Positions 8,038-17,805 of a DNA stretch of 41,262 nucleotides are shown here, in pieces. A model generated the notes under the pieces. It was not told the origin of the DNA. It was given only the letters and a program-made list of their open reading frames with translations, and ran no database searches. The position numbers and the translations under genes are program-made. Origin of the DNA: Caulobacter sp. (GTDB lineage Bacteria > Pseudomonadota > Alphaproteobacteria > Caulobacterales > Caulobacteraceae); the NCBI GenBank assembly GCA_028291055.1, contig JAQGIP010000016.1:1-41262 (forward strand), written 5' to 3'. Every line of letters starts with the position of its first letter. Within the stretch, counting starts at the first letter, position 1.

Positions 8038-8325
8038 ATGGCGTTTCGTCCGCTTGGCGACCGCGTTCTCGTCCGCCGCGTCGAGGAAGAAGAAAAAACC
8101 AAGGGCGGGATCATCATCCCCGATACCGCCAAGGAAAAGCCCCAAGAGGGCGAAGTGATCGCCGTGGGCCCCGGCGCCCGCGACGACAGCGGCAAGCGCA
8201 TCGATCCCGACGTCAAGGTCGGCGACAAGATCCTGTTCGGCAAGTGGTCGGGCAGCGAAGTCAAGATCGACGGCGAAGACCTGCTGATCATGAAGGAAAG
8301 CGACATCCTGGGCGTCGTGGCCTAA
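8038..8325 (+). CDS. groES: Co-chaperonin GroES
   Basis: A 95-residue Hsp10, the normal GroES length. It forms the seven-membered lid of the GroEL chamber in the cytoplasm. The mobile-loop region that contacts GroEL is visible as [16 protein letters not shown] (about residues 20-35), and the roof/core follows as EVIAVGPGA. The start is the ATG at 8038, with CGGAG nine bases upstream; the upstream in-frame extension (from 7990) runs through the leader and is not credible. It is the first gene of groESL, 56 bases before groEL, behind the CIRCE element. Control by HrcA and heat shock is therefore likely. Confidence 0.98.
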   Translation: MAFRPLGDRVLVRRVEEEEKTKGGIIIPDTAKEKPQEGEVIAVGPGARDDSGKRIDPDVKVGDKILFGKWSGSEVKIDGEDLLIMKESDILGVVA

Positions 8326-8363
8326 CGGCCTTTTCGACCTCGGATTTCCCCATCAACACCTAG

Positions 8364-10022
<1,659 letters not shown>

Positions 10023-10048
10023 TCCACGAACCTACCGCTCCGAGATCG

Positions 10049-10083
10049 AGCCCCCGACCGCAAGGTCGGGGGCTTTTTCTTTG
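10049..10083 (+). terminator. Rho-independent terminator of groESL
   Basis: AGCCCCCGACC (10049-10059) and GGTCGGGGGCT (10064-10074) form an 11-bp GC-rich stem closed by a GCAA tetraloop. It is followed by TTTTTCTTT. It starts 27 bases after the groEL stop and is the clearest terminator in the window. Confidence 0.95.
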
Positions 10084-10097
10084 CCGGCTACCTGGGG

Positions 10098-10210
10098 TAG
10101 GTCGTTGGAATAAATAGGGACATGATCGGATTTCCGCCCACGGCCGCGCCACGTCTCCGCGCTCACCGGAAACTCCGTTCGTGTCCCTATTTATTCAGGG
10201 CGCCGACCTA
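10098..10210. repeat. REP/MITE-like palindromic repeat, copy A
   Basis: The ends at 10108-10137 and 10166-10196 are imperfect inverted repeats of about 30 bp. The outer part GAATAAATAGGGACA is matched exactly, and the inner part differs by two substitutions and one indel. The pairing extends outward with TAGGTCG (10098-10104) and CGACCTA (10204-10210). It encodes nothing visible. The left end carries the GATCGGATTTCCG version and the right end the mirror of GAACGGAGTTTCCG. Confidence 0.8.
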
Positions 10211-10249
10211 TTCTATTGGGCGCGGAACTCAGCCTTCGGGCGTGGGTGA

Positions 10250-10333
10250 AAAATGGGGACACGAACGGAGTTTCCGCAGGCGCTTGAGAGGCTTTGCAGC
10301 CGCGCCACGGAAATCCGATCATGTCCCCATTTT
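10250..10333. repeat. REP/MITE-like palindromic repeat, copy B (inverted relative to copy A)
   Basis: The left end (starting AAAATGGGGACACGAACGGA) equals the reverse complement of copy A's right end, and the right end equals that of copy A's left end. The only outer change is ATGGGG for ATAGGG. Copies A and B are therefore two opposite-facing members of one family, 53 bases apart, in the 321-base gap between the convergent 3' ends of groEL and the YvlD-like gene. Apart from these repeats and the terminator the gap holds nothing recognisable. Confidence 0.8.
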
Positions 10334-10343
10334 GCTTGGACGC

Positions 10344-10724
10344 CTACCGCCGCCGCTCGCTCTTGCTGCCTTCGCCGATCAGCATATGGCCGATCCAGCT
10401 GATCACGCCGATGACGATGGCGCCCAATATGGCCGGGACCAGGCCGTCGACGGTGAAGCCGTAGCCCTTCAGGAAGAAGCCCACCAGCAGCAGCATCAGG
10501 CCGTTCACCACCAGCAGGAAGAGGCCGAGCGTGATGATAGTGATGGGCAGGGTCAGGATGGTGATGATCGGGCGCACGATGGCATTGACCACGCCAAGCA
10601 CGATGGCCGCGATGGCCAGGGTCTGCAGGCTGTCATAGTGGATGCCGCCCACGAACCGCGCCGCGACCCAAAGGCCCAGCGCCGTGAAGGCGATCTTGAG
10701 GATAAGCTTGACCAGGAAACCCAT
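10344..10724 (-). CDS. Phage-holin-4/YvlD-type small membrane protein
   Basis: A 126-residue protein with four closely spaced hydrophobic segments: about residues 5-25, 33-50, 55-82 and 93-115. The order of motifs (GGIHYDSLQTL, NAIVRPIITILTLPITIITLG, VNGLMLLLVG) matches the family often labelled phage holin family protein or YvlD. Despite the name these are mostly chromosomal inner-membrane proteins of unknown function, and no phage genes are nearby. It ends with a basic tail KSERRR. The ATG has GGAGG seven bases upstream. It follows the SnoaL-like gene on the same strand by 31 bases. Confidence 0.85.
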   Translation of the reverse strand: MGFLVKLILKIAFTALGLWVAARFVGGIHYDSLQTLAIAAIVLGVVNAIVRPIITILTLPITIITLGLFLLVVNGLMLLLVGFFLKGYGFTVDGLVPAILGAIVIGVISWIGHMLIGEGSKSERRR

Positions 10725-10755
10725 GCGTAGTCCTCCCGCGATTTTGAGGGCGAGA

Positions 10756-11211
10756 CTAGCCTAAAGCCCGGCGCAGGGAAGCTCTGGCGGCGGCGATCTC
10801 CACCGGAGCGTTCAGGGCCCGGGCGGCCTGTTCGGCAGCGGTGTCCAGGTGTTCGAAGAAGCCCACCACCTTGCCGTTCCTGAACTCGAAGCTGTCGACC
10901 TTGGGCGTATCCAGCACCAGGCCGGTCTCGCGGTTGCGGCAGACCACCCGGCCCAGCACCACGATGCGCTCGCCGTCGCCGACGAAGGTGTCCATGGAAA
11001 AGGAGATCATCTCCCAGTCCAGGGCCAGCCGCACCAGATACTGGGCCAGCGCCATATGCCCCGACAGCACCTGTCCGTTGGTGGCCCAGCCCAGGGAGCC
11101 GAAGCTGACCCGTTCGTCGCACAGCTCCAGCCAGGCTTCCGGCTGGGTGGCCCAGGGATCGGCCCATCGGGCGTAGGCGGCCTTGAGGCGAGCGAGATTA
11201 TCGCCGGACAT
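10756..11211 (-). CDS. SnoaL/NTF2-like protein (tandem paralogue 1)
   Basis: A 151-residue NTF2-fold protein beginning MSGDNLARLKAAYARW. It is clearly paralogous to the next gene upstream: the two share DNL-RL-AY--W, AWL-LCDE, GDG-RIVVL-RV-CRNR-TG, PKVD and EHLDTAA. The fold serves as a small ligand pocket or a ketosteroid-isomerase-like enzyme; no catalytic Asp pair can be assigned. The ATG at 11209-11211 is preferred because GAAGGA lies 7 bases upstream and it aligns with the paralogue start; a TTG at 11226 is the alternative. It carries a 20-residue C-terminal extension the paralogue lacks. It is cytoplasmic. Confidence 0.83.
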   Translation of the reverse strand: MSGDNLARLKAAYARWADPWATQPEAWLELCDERVSFGSLGWATNGQVLSGHMALAQYLVRLALDWEMISFSMDTFVGDGERIVVLGRVVCRNRETGLVLDTPKVDSFEFRNGKVVGFFEHLDTAAEQAARALNAPVEIAAARASLRRALG

Positions 11212-11395
11212 CGGCGGATCCTTCAAAAGACGCCATCCAACAAGCGTGAGTATATACCCTCATACGGATGGCCGCCTATGCCGGATCGTCACGGCGCCGC
11301 GAGGGATGCCGCCTTTGTGCGCCCGCAAGGCTGCAAGCCTGTGTCGCGACCGTCATCTGCCCTGAATTGGGGCGCCGCTGGCCTCATCGCGCCGG

Positions 11396-11794
11396 CTAAC
11401 TTCGAGCGGCTGCCAGCGCGGCGGTGTCCAGATGCTCGACGGACTCGACGATCTTGCCGTAGCGGAAGCGGTAGATGTCCACCTTGGGCGAGACCAGGGC
11501 CTTGCCGGTGGCGCGATTGCGGCAGGTCACCCGGCTCAGCACAACAATCCGATCGCCATCGCCGATGAATTCATCGACCTCAACCGAGATTTCATCCCAT
11601 TCCGCCGCCAGCATGCCCAGGTAGGCCTGGAAGGCGGCCTTTCCGATGCGACTCTCGCTGTCCCGATACATTGCCAGCGAGGTCTGGCTAAGCTTCTCAT
11701 CACAAAGGTCCAGCCACGCTTGGGGGTTTGCGCCCCGCGAGTCGTGCCATTGCGCATAGGCGTCCTGTAAGCGAACCAGATTGTCGTTGGCCAT
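11396..11794 (-). CDS. SnoaL/NTF2-like protein (tandem paralogue 2)
   Basis: A 132-residue protein beginning MANDNLVRLQDAYAQW, paralogous to the gene at 10756-11211 with similar residues over almost its full length. The start at 11792-11794 is chosen because GGGAGG precedes it by six bases; a longer frame to 11836 has no ribosome-binding site. It ends HLDTAALAAARS, shorter than its partner. It lies 64 bases downstream of ileS on the same strand. The 184 bases separating the two paralogues hold no gene. The arrangement implies a tandem duplication followed by divergence. The ligand is unknown. Confidence 0.83.
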   Translation of the reverse strand: MANDNLVRLQDAYAQWHDSRGANPQAWLDLCDEKLSQTSLAMYRDSESRIGKAAFQAYLGMLAAEWDEISVEVDEFIGDGDRIVVLSRVTCRNRATGKALVSPKVDIYRFRYGKIVESVEHLDTAALAAARS

Positions 11795-11858
11795 GACGGT
11801 CCTCCCTCCCAGGTTGAGGCGCCTGGAAGAATACACGCAATATGCCGCCAGGAAACAT

Positions 11859-14777
11859 CTAGGCCGCGTGCTGGGCGTCCCACCAGGCCACTGCGTCCGC
11901 GTCGCGCAGGCTGAGTTCGGGGTAGCGCGGATCGGCGCCCACCTCCGGCAGGATGCGCCAGGAGCGCGCGCATTTGCGGCCGTCGGCCTTCAGCGGCGCC
12001 ACCGCCACCCCGGCCACGTCCGGCAGCCGGAAGGCGTCGGCCGAGCCCTCGCCCGCCACCAAGCTCGCCTGGCTGGTGCGGAACACCTCCGCGGGATCCA
12101 GCCCCTCGAAGGCGGCCAGCAGCGCCGCGTCGGTGATGCTGACCACCGGGGCCGCCTCCAGCGCCGCGCCGATGCGCTTTTCCCGGCGCTCGACTTCCAG
12201 CGCGCCGGTGACCACGCCGGTCACCGCCTGCACCCTGGCCCAGCGCTGGGCCTCGGCGTCGTTCTTCCAGGCGTCGGGCGTTTCCGGGAACACCCGGCTG
12301 CTGTTCAAGCCGCCGTCCGGGAAGCGCACGCCCCAGGCCTCTTCCATGGTGAAGGGGGTCAGCGGGGCCAGCCAGATGGTCAGCCGCTCGAACACCAGGT
12401 CCATCACCGTGCGCGCCGCCCGTCGCCGCAAGCTGTCGGGCCTGTCGCAGTAGAGGGCGTCCTTGCGGATGTCGAAGAACAGCGACGACAGGTCGGCTTG
12501 GCAGAAGTCCAGCACCGCGCGAAGCGCCGCCGAGAAGTTGTAGCCCTCATAGGCCGCGCGCACCTCGCCATCCAGCGCATGCAGCCGGTGCAGGATGAAG
12601 CGCTCCAGCGGCGGCATCTCCTCCAGTGTGACCCGCTCGGCGTCGGTGAAGCCGATCAGCCCGCCCATCAGGTAGCGCACCGTGTTGCGCAGCTTGCGAT
12701 AGCCGTCCGAAGCGGTGGCGATCATCGCGTCGCCGATGCGCTGGTCTTCCGTGTAGTCGACGGTGGCGGCCCAGATGCGCAGGATTTCCGCGCCGGACTG
12801 CTTGATGATCACCTGGGGCTCGATGGCGTTGTTCAGCGATTTCGACATCTTCTCACCCTTGTCGGTGAGGGTCATGCCGTGGGTCACCACCGCCTTGTAG
12901 GGCCCGCGCCCCCGCGTGCCGCAGCTCTCCAGCAGCGAGGACTGGAACCAGCCGCGATGCTGGTCCGACCCCTCAAGGTACAGGTCCGCCGGCGAGCGGC
13001 TGTCGTTGCGCCCTTCCAAAACAAATGCATGGGTCGATCCGCTATCGAACCACACATCCAGGATGTCCTCGACCTTCTCGAACCGCTGCGGGTCATGGTC
13101 GCCCAGGAAGTCGCCCACCGGCCGCGTGAACCAGGCATCCGCCCCCTCCGCCGCGATCAGGTCGACGATGCGCTGGTTAACCGCCGCGTCATGCAGCGGC
13201 TGGCCGGTTTCCTTGTCGACGAACATGGCCAGCGGCGTGCCCCACGCCCGCTGGCGGCTGATCAGCCAGTCGGGCCGGGTCTCGACCATGCCGCGGATGC
13301 GGTTACGGCCCATGTCCGGGTGGAACCGGGTCTGGTCGATGGCCTCCAGCGCCGTCTCGCGCAGGGTCTTGCCCCCATGCGCCTCGTCGTCGAGCGGCAC
13401 GTCCACGCGGATGAACCATTGCGGCGTGTTGCGGAAGATCACCGGCGCCTTCGAACGCCAGCTGTGGGGATAGCTGTGCTCCACCCGGCCCCGCGCCAGC
13501 AGCGTCCCGGCCTCGATCAGCCTGTCCATCACCGCCGGGTTGGCCGGCCCGAACTTGCCGGCCTTCTTGCCCTCGGTCTCCAGCACCTTCAGGCCCGCGA
13601 ACAGCGGCACGTGGGGATAGTAGGCGCCGTCCGGATCGACGGTCTCGGGGATCTCGCGGTGCCCGTGGGCCAGCCACACCTGATAGTCGTCGGCGCCGTG
13701 GCCCGGCGCGGTGTGGACGAAGCCGGTGCCCGCATCCTCGGTGACGTGATCGCCCGCCAGCATGGGCACGGCGAAGCCATAACCGGCGTCGAGGTCGGCC
13801 AGCGGGTGGCGCAGCTCCATGCCCTCGCAGTCGACGCTGTCGAGCTTCTTGTATTTGGCGATCTTGGCGGCGGCGAACACATCGGCCGCCAGCTTCTCGG
13901 CCACGATCAGCCGGTCGCCGGGCTTGGCCCAGGGTTCGAAGGCCAGGTCGGCTTCCATCGCCTCGACCTCATAGACCGCATAGGCGATGTCGGGGTTGTA
14001 GGCGACCGCGCGGTTGGCCGGGATGGTCCAGGGGGTGGTGGTCCAGATGACCACATAGGCGCCGTCGGTGACGTCCGCGCCCCCGTCGACCACCGGGAAC
14101 TTGACCCAGATCGTGGGGCTGGTGTGGTCGTGATATTCGATCTCGGCGTCGGCCAGGGCGGTGCGTTCCACCGGGCTCCACATCACCGGCTTGGAGCCGC
14201 GATAGAGCTGGTTGGAGGTCAGGAACCTGTGGAACTCGGCCACGATGGCGGCCTCGGACTTGAAGTCCATGGTGGCGTAGCGGTTGTCCCAGTCGCCCAG
14301 GATGCCCAGGCGCTTGAACTCCACCATCTGGGCGTCGATCCAATGGCCGGCGTACTCGCGGCAGCGGGTGCGGAACTCCTCGGTTGAGACCTCGTCCTTG
14401 CGCCGGCCTTTGCTACGGAACTCCTCCTCGATCTTCCATTCGATGGGCAGGCCGTGGCAGTCCCAGCCGGGCACGAAGTCGACGTCGAAGCCCAGGGCGA
14501 AACGCGAGCGGACCACGAAGTCCTTCAGCGTCTTGTTCAGCGCATGGCCGATGTGGATGGCGCCGTTCGCATAGGGCGGGCCGTCGTGGAAGACGAACAG
14601 CGGCGCGCCGGCCTTCTGGCGCAGGGCGCGGGTGGCCTTGTAGAGCGAGGCCGCATCCCACTTGGCCAGGATCTCGGGCTCCAGCTTGGGCAGGCCCGCG
14701 CGCATGGGGAAGGGGGTGTCGGGAAGGAAGACGGTCTCGCGGTAATCGCGAGCAGCAGACTCGGGGGTATCGGACAT
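11859..14777 (-). CDS. ileS: Isoleucyl-tRNA synthetase
   Basis: A 972-residue class I aminoacyl-tRNA synthetase that charges tRNA-Ile and edits valine. The HIGH motif appears as YANGAIHIGHALNKTLKDF (about residues 69-87) and the KMSKS loop as DKGEKMSKSLNN (about 640). The CP1 editing domain with WTTTPWTIPANRAV lies between them. The C-terminal anticodon-binding region follows. The usual C-terminal zinc knuckle is degenerate: only one cysteine remains in RKCARSWRILPEVG, and the later pair is replaced in YPELSLRDADAV. The gene is divergent from the SulP transporter across 219 bases and followed by the SnoaL pair. In other Caulobacterales lspA often follows ileS; it is absent here. Confidence 0.98.
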   Translation of the reverse strand: MSDTPESAARDYRETVFLPDTPFPMRAGLPKLEPEILAKWDAASLYKATRALRQKAGAPLFVFHDGPPYANGAIHIGHALNKTLKDFVVRSRFALGFDVDFVPGWDCHGLPIEWKIEEEFRSKGRRKDEVSTEEFRTRCREYAGHWIDAQMVEFKRLGILGDWDNRYATMDFKSEAAIVAEFHRFLTSNQLYRGSKPVMWSPVERTALADAEIEYHDHTSPTIWVKFPVVDGGADVTDGAYVVIWTTTPWTIPANRAVAYNPDIAYAVYEVEAMEADLAFEPWAKPGDRLIVAEKLAADVFAAAKIAKYKKLDSVDCEGMELRHPLADLDAGYGFAVPMLAGDHVTEDAGTGFVHTAPGHGADDYQVWLAHGHREIPETVDPDGAYYPHVPLFAGLKVLETEGKKAGKFGPANPAVMDRLIEAGTLLARGRVEHSYPHSWRSKAPVIFRNTPQWFIRVDVPLDDEAHGGKTLRETALEAIDQTRFHPDMGRNRIRGMVETRPDWLISRQRAWGTPLAMFVDKETGQPLHDAAVNQRIVDLIAAEGADAWFTRPVGDFLGDHDPQRFEKVEDILDVWFDSGSTHAFVLEGRNDSRSPADLYLEGSDQHRGWFQSSLLESCGTRGRGPYKAVVTHGMTLTDKGEKMSKSLNNAIEPQVIIKQSGAEILRIWAATVDYTEDQRIGDAMIATASDGYRKLRNTVRYLMGGLIGFTDAERVTLEEMPPLERFILHRLHALDGEVRAAYEGYNFSAALRAVLDFCQADLSSLFFDIRKDALYCDRPDSLRRRAARTVMDLVFERLTIWLAPLTPFTMEEAWGVRFPDGGLNSSRVFPETPDAWKNDAEAQRWARVQAVTGVVTGALEVERREKRIGAALEAAPVVSITDAALLAAFEGLDPAEVFRTSQASLVAGEGSADAFRLPDVAGVAVAPLKADGRKCARSWRILPEVGADPRYPELSLRDADAVAWWDAQHAA

Positions 14778-14958
14778 GGCGATGCTATCCAGCAGGCTCG
14801 GAAGGAAAAGGGCGGGTGGTCCCGGCGCGCGCTGGAATCGGGTCCGGCGGCGTCACGCCGGGCGGATAATTCGCGAGGTCTTCCAAACCGAGGTCATGGG
14901 CCGGGGATAGCAGACGGGGACGGAAGGCTCAACCGCACGCCGCGAAGACAAGACCCTT

Positions 14959-14968
14959 GTATCGATAC
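14959..14968. promoter_or_regulatory. 10-bp palindrome in the ileS/SulP divergent region
   Basis: GTATCGATAC is a perfect palindrome 28 bases before the SulP start, in a 219-base divergent intergenic region that must hold both promoters. It could be an operator for the transporter gene. It is short enough to be chance, and no factor can be named. Confidence 0.25.
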
Positions 14969-14996
14969 GGGTATTGGCGCGAACCTCGGTGTTCCC

Positions 14997-16655
14997 ATGA
15001 CTCACCGCGCCACGCCCCCCGTTCCCGGGAAGAATCCGCTGTTCCTGCCCAAGCTCGTAACCACCCTGAGACAGGGGTACGGCGGCGCGGCCCTGCGCGC
15101 CGACCTGGTGGCGGGCCTGACGGTGGCCATCGTCGCCCTGCCGCTGGCCATGGCCCTGGCCATCGCCTCGGGCGCCACGCCGGACAAGGGCCTGCTCACC
15201 GTGGTGGTGGCGGGCTTCCTGATCTCGGCCCTGGGCGGCAGCCGGGTGCAGATCGGCGGACCCACTGGGGCCTTCGTGGTGGTGGTGTTCAACGTCATCC
15301 AGGCTCACGGCTACGACGGCCTGCTGCTGGCGACCCTGATGGCCGGGGTGATCCTGGTGGCTGCGGGCCTCGCGAGGCTGGGAACCTTCGTGCGCTATGT
15401 ACCCGAGCCCGTGGTCACCGGCTTCACGGCCGGCATCGCGGTGATCATCTTTTCCAGCCAGGTGCGCGATCTGCTGGGGCTTCACATGACCGGCGTGCCG
15501 GCCGGCTTCATCGAGAAGTGGGCGGCCTTCTGGGCGGCGCGCGACAGCCTGGCGCCGATCGCGGTGCTGGTGTCCGGCCTGGCGCTGGCGGGCATCATCG
15601 CCCTTCGCAAATGGGCGCCCAGGCTGCCGGGCTTCCTGATCGCGGTGGTGGCGACCTCCCTGGCCGTGGTCCTGCTGAAGCTGCCCGTCGAGACGGTGGG
15701 ATCGCGCTTCGGCGCCCACATCTCCATCATCCCCCACATCGGCCTGCCGGCCTTCAGCCTGGAGAAGATGCGCGACCTGGCCCCCAGCGCCTTCACCATC
15801 GCCTTCCTGGCCGGGATCGAGAGCCTGCTGTCGGCCGTGGTCGCCGACGGCATGATCGGGACCCGCCACCGCTCCAACGCCGAACTGGTGGCCCAGGGTG
15901 TGGCCAACACCGCCTCGGCCCTGTTCGGCGGCCTGCCGGCCACCGGCGCCATCGCGCGCACCGCCACCAACATCCGCGCCGGGGGCCGCACCCCGGTGGC
16001 CGGCATGGCCCACGCGGTCTTCGTGCTGATCGTCATGCTGGCCTTCGCGCCGCTGCTGAAATTCATCCCCCTGGCCAGCCTGGCCGCCATCCTGGTGATC
16101 GTGGCCTGGAACATGAGCGAGGTGGAGCGCTTCCGGCATCTGATGCGCGCGCCCCTGGGCGACCGGGCGGTGCTGCTGATCACCTTCGGCCTGACCGTGA
16201 TGGTCGACCTGACCATGGCCATCGGCGTCGGCGTGGTGCTGGCCGCCATCGTCTTCATGCACCGCATGTCCCAAGTCACCGGCATGGACGAGGGGGAAGA
16301 GGTCTATGGCGGGGACGATGCGGCCATGGCCGAGCCCGGCGGGGCGGACGGTGTCGCCGACTATTATCTGCGCGGCCCGCTGTTCTTTGGCTCGGCCTCG
16401 GGCCTGAGCGAGATGCTGAAGGCCCTGATCACCGCCGGCAGGCTGCCCAGGGCCTTCCGCCTGCATATGGGACAGACGCCGATGATCGACGCCTCCGGGG
16501 TCGGGGTGATCCGCGACTTCGCCGAGCGGTGCCGCAAGCAGGGGGTGGGAGTGGTCCTGACCGAGGTGCAGCCCCAGCCCGCCAAGGTTCTGGCCGTCAT
16601 GGGCCTGGGGCCAGACAGCAAATGGTTGACCTACGAGACGCCGCCGCCCGCCTAA
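14997..16655 (+). CDS. SulP family anion transporter with STAS domain
   Basis: A 552-residue inner-membrane transporter. The N-terminal SulP domain has about 10-12 hydrophobic segments, starting with ADLVAGLTVAIVALPLAMAL and the conserved GGSRVQIGGPTGAF (about residues 80-93). A C-terminal STAS domain (about 455-545) contains the P-loop-like MIDASGVGVI, in which the serine is the usual phosphorylation/nucleotide site. Family members carry sulfate, bicarbonate or dicarboxylates, and the substrate cannot be read from sequence. The ATG at 14997 fits the family N-terminus; the open frame extends upstream over antisense ileS but is not coding. Its stop overlaps the convergent HtrA-like stop by two bases. 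Confidence 0.93.
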   Translation: MTHRATPPVPGKNPLFLPKLVTTLRQGYGGAALRADLVAGLTVAIVALPLAMALAIASGATPDKGLLTVVVAGFLISALGGSRVQIGGPTGAFVVVVFNVIQAHGYDGLLLATLMAGVILVAAGLARLGTFVRYVPEPVVTGFTAGIAVIIFSSQVRDLLGLHMTGVPAGFIEKWAAFWAARDSLAPIAVLVSGLALAGIIALRKWAPRLPGFLIAVVATSLAVVLLKLPVETVGSRFGAHISIIPHIGLPAFSLEKMRDLAPSAFTIAFLAGIESLLSAVVADGMIGTRHRSNAELVAQGVANTASALFGGLPATGAIARTATNIRAGGRTPVAGMAHAVFVLIVMLAFAPLLKFIPLASLAAILVIVAWNMSEVERFRHLMRAPLGDRAVLLITFGLTVMVDLTMAIGVGVVLAAIVFMHRMSQVTGMDEGEEVYGGDDAAMAEPGGADGVADYYLRGPLFFGSASGLSEMLKALITAGRLPRAFRLHMGQTPMIDASGVGVIRDFAERCRKQGVGVVLTEVQPQPAKVLAVMGLGPDSKWLTYETPPPA

Positions 16656-17731
16656 GCGCGCCGCCGTGCGCGCGCCGTCATTGTCACCACCATCTTCCGC
16701 CCCGCCCGGATCAGCTCGAAGGTGATCGGCTTGTCGATGCTGTGGTGGTCGAGCGCGCGTAGGAAGTCGTCGAGGCCGGTCATCGGCCTGCCGTTGGCGC
16801 TGATGATCAGGTCGCCCTCGATCATGCCGGCCTTGGAGGCGGGCGCGCCCTGTTCGATGGCTGCGACGAAGACGCCGAAGGCCTGGATGACGCCGGCGGA
16901 GCGGGCCAGGGCCTGCGGGATCGGGGCCTGCTGGGCGATGACGCCGATGTAGCCGCGCCGCACATGGCCGTGCTTGAGCAGTTCGGCGATGACGAAGGTG
17001 GCGGTGTTGGACGCCACCGCGAAGCAGAGGCCCTGGGCGCCCGCGATCACCGCGGTGGCGATGCCGACCACCTCCCCGGCGGAATTGCACAGCGGGCCGC
17101 CGGAATTGCCGGGGTTCAGGGCGGCGTCGGTCTGGATCAGGTCCTCGATCAGCCGGCCGCGCTCGCCGCGCAGGGTGCGGCCCATGGCGGAGACCACGCC
17201 GGTGGTGACGGTGGCCTCGAAGCCCAGGGGCGCGCCGATGGCGATGACCAGCTGGCCCCGGCGTAGAGCCTTGGAGTTGCCCAGCTTGGCGGGCTCGAGT
17301 TTCACGCCCTGCTCGATCTTCAGCAGGGCCAGGTCGGTGTCGGGGTCGTCGCCGATCAGCCGCGCGGTCAGCGAGCGGCCCTCGTGGGTGATGATGTCGA
17401 AGACCTCGGCCCCGCGCGCCACGTGGCTGTTGGTGAGGATCAGGCCGTCGGGGCTGAGGATGAAGCCCGAGCCCACGCCCTCGACGCCATTGCCGTTGCG
17501 CACCGGGTGCACCCGCACCACCGAGGGCCCGACGATCTCCACGGCCCGGACCACGGCGTTGGAGTAGGCGTCGAGCAGGTCGCCGTCGCCGTCGGCATGG
17601 GTGGACTGGACGATCTTGCTGGTGTCGTCGAACACCAGGTTCATCTCGGGCGGAAACACCAGGCCGCCGCTGTGACGGCGGACCTTGCGGCGCGCGGCCG
17701 CGAAATGCTCGTACTTGCGGCCCTTGATCAT
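16652..17731 (-). CDS. HtrA/DegP-like S1C serine protease with PDZ domain, no signal peptide
   Basis: A trypsin-fold protease (359 residues from this start). The triad is visible: His in LTNSHVARGAE, Asp in DPDTDLALLKI, Ser in NPGNSGGPLCN. A PDZ domain occupies about the last 100 residues (YIGVIAQQAP onward, with GAPASKAGMIEGDLIISANG). The N-terminus MIKGRKYEHFAAARRKVRRH is basic and has no Sec signal or membrane segment, unlike periplasmic DegP/DegQ/DegS, so a cytoplasmic location is suggested. The start is uncertain: a GTG at 17788 adds 19 residues and has GGGGAG only three bases away, whereas the ATG at 17731 has a weak G-rich leader. It is the last gene of a HAD-MaoC-ribF-protease run. 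Confidence 0.88.
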   Translation of the reverse strand: MIKGRKYEHFAAARRKVRRHSGGLVFPPEMNLVFDDTSKIVQSTHADGDGDLLDAYSNAVVRAVEIVGPSVVRVHPVRNGNGVEGVGSGFILSPDGLILTNSHVARGAEVFDIITHEGRSLTARLIGDDPDTDLALLKIEQGVKLEPAKLGNSKALRRGQLVIAIGAPLGFEATVTTGVVSAMGRTLRGERGRLIEDLIQTDAALNPGNSGGPLCNSAGEVVGIATAVIAGAQGLCFAVASNTATFVIAELLKHGHVRRGYIGVIAQQAPIPQALARSAGVIQAFGVFVAAIEQGAPASKAGMIEGDLIISANGRPMTGLDDFLRALDHHSIDKPITFELIRAGRKMVVTMTARARRRA

Positions 17732-17805
17732 CGCCCCGTCCCCCAGAGGCAAAAGGTTAACAGAGGTTTCGGGGGTGAGGGGAGTCACCTTCTCCCCTGA
17801 CGCGA

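Noticed and set aside
10098..10333. CRISPR-like repeats beside groEL
   Set aside because: Only two copies, in opposite orientation and internally palindromic, with no regular spacers and no cas genes.
10344..10724. Prophage remnant suggested by the phage-holin family name
   Set aside because: The family is mostly chromosomal (YvlD-type) and no integrase, terminase, structural or lysis gene is near.
11781..14387. 868-codon open frame on the plus strand antisense to ileS
   Set aside because: It is the mirror of a certain ileS gene in GC-rich DNA; the product is His/Arg/Gly-rich low-complexity sequence with no domain.
14778..14996. T-box or other leader control before ileS
   Set aside because: No specifier stem, T-box motif or terminator-antiterminator pair is visible; such control is rare outside Firmicutes and relatives.
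14853..17090. 745-codon minus-strand frame across the SulP gene and part of the HtrA-like gene
   Set aside because: Overlaps two well-supported genes and is rich in Gly, His and Gln without any recognisable fold.
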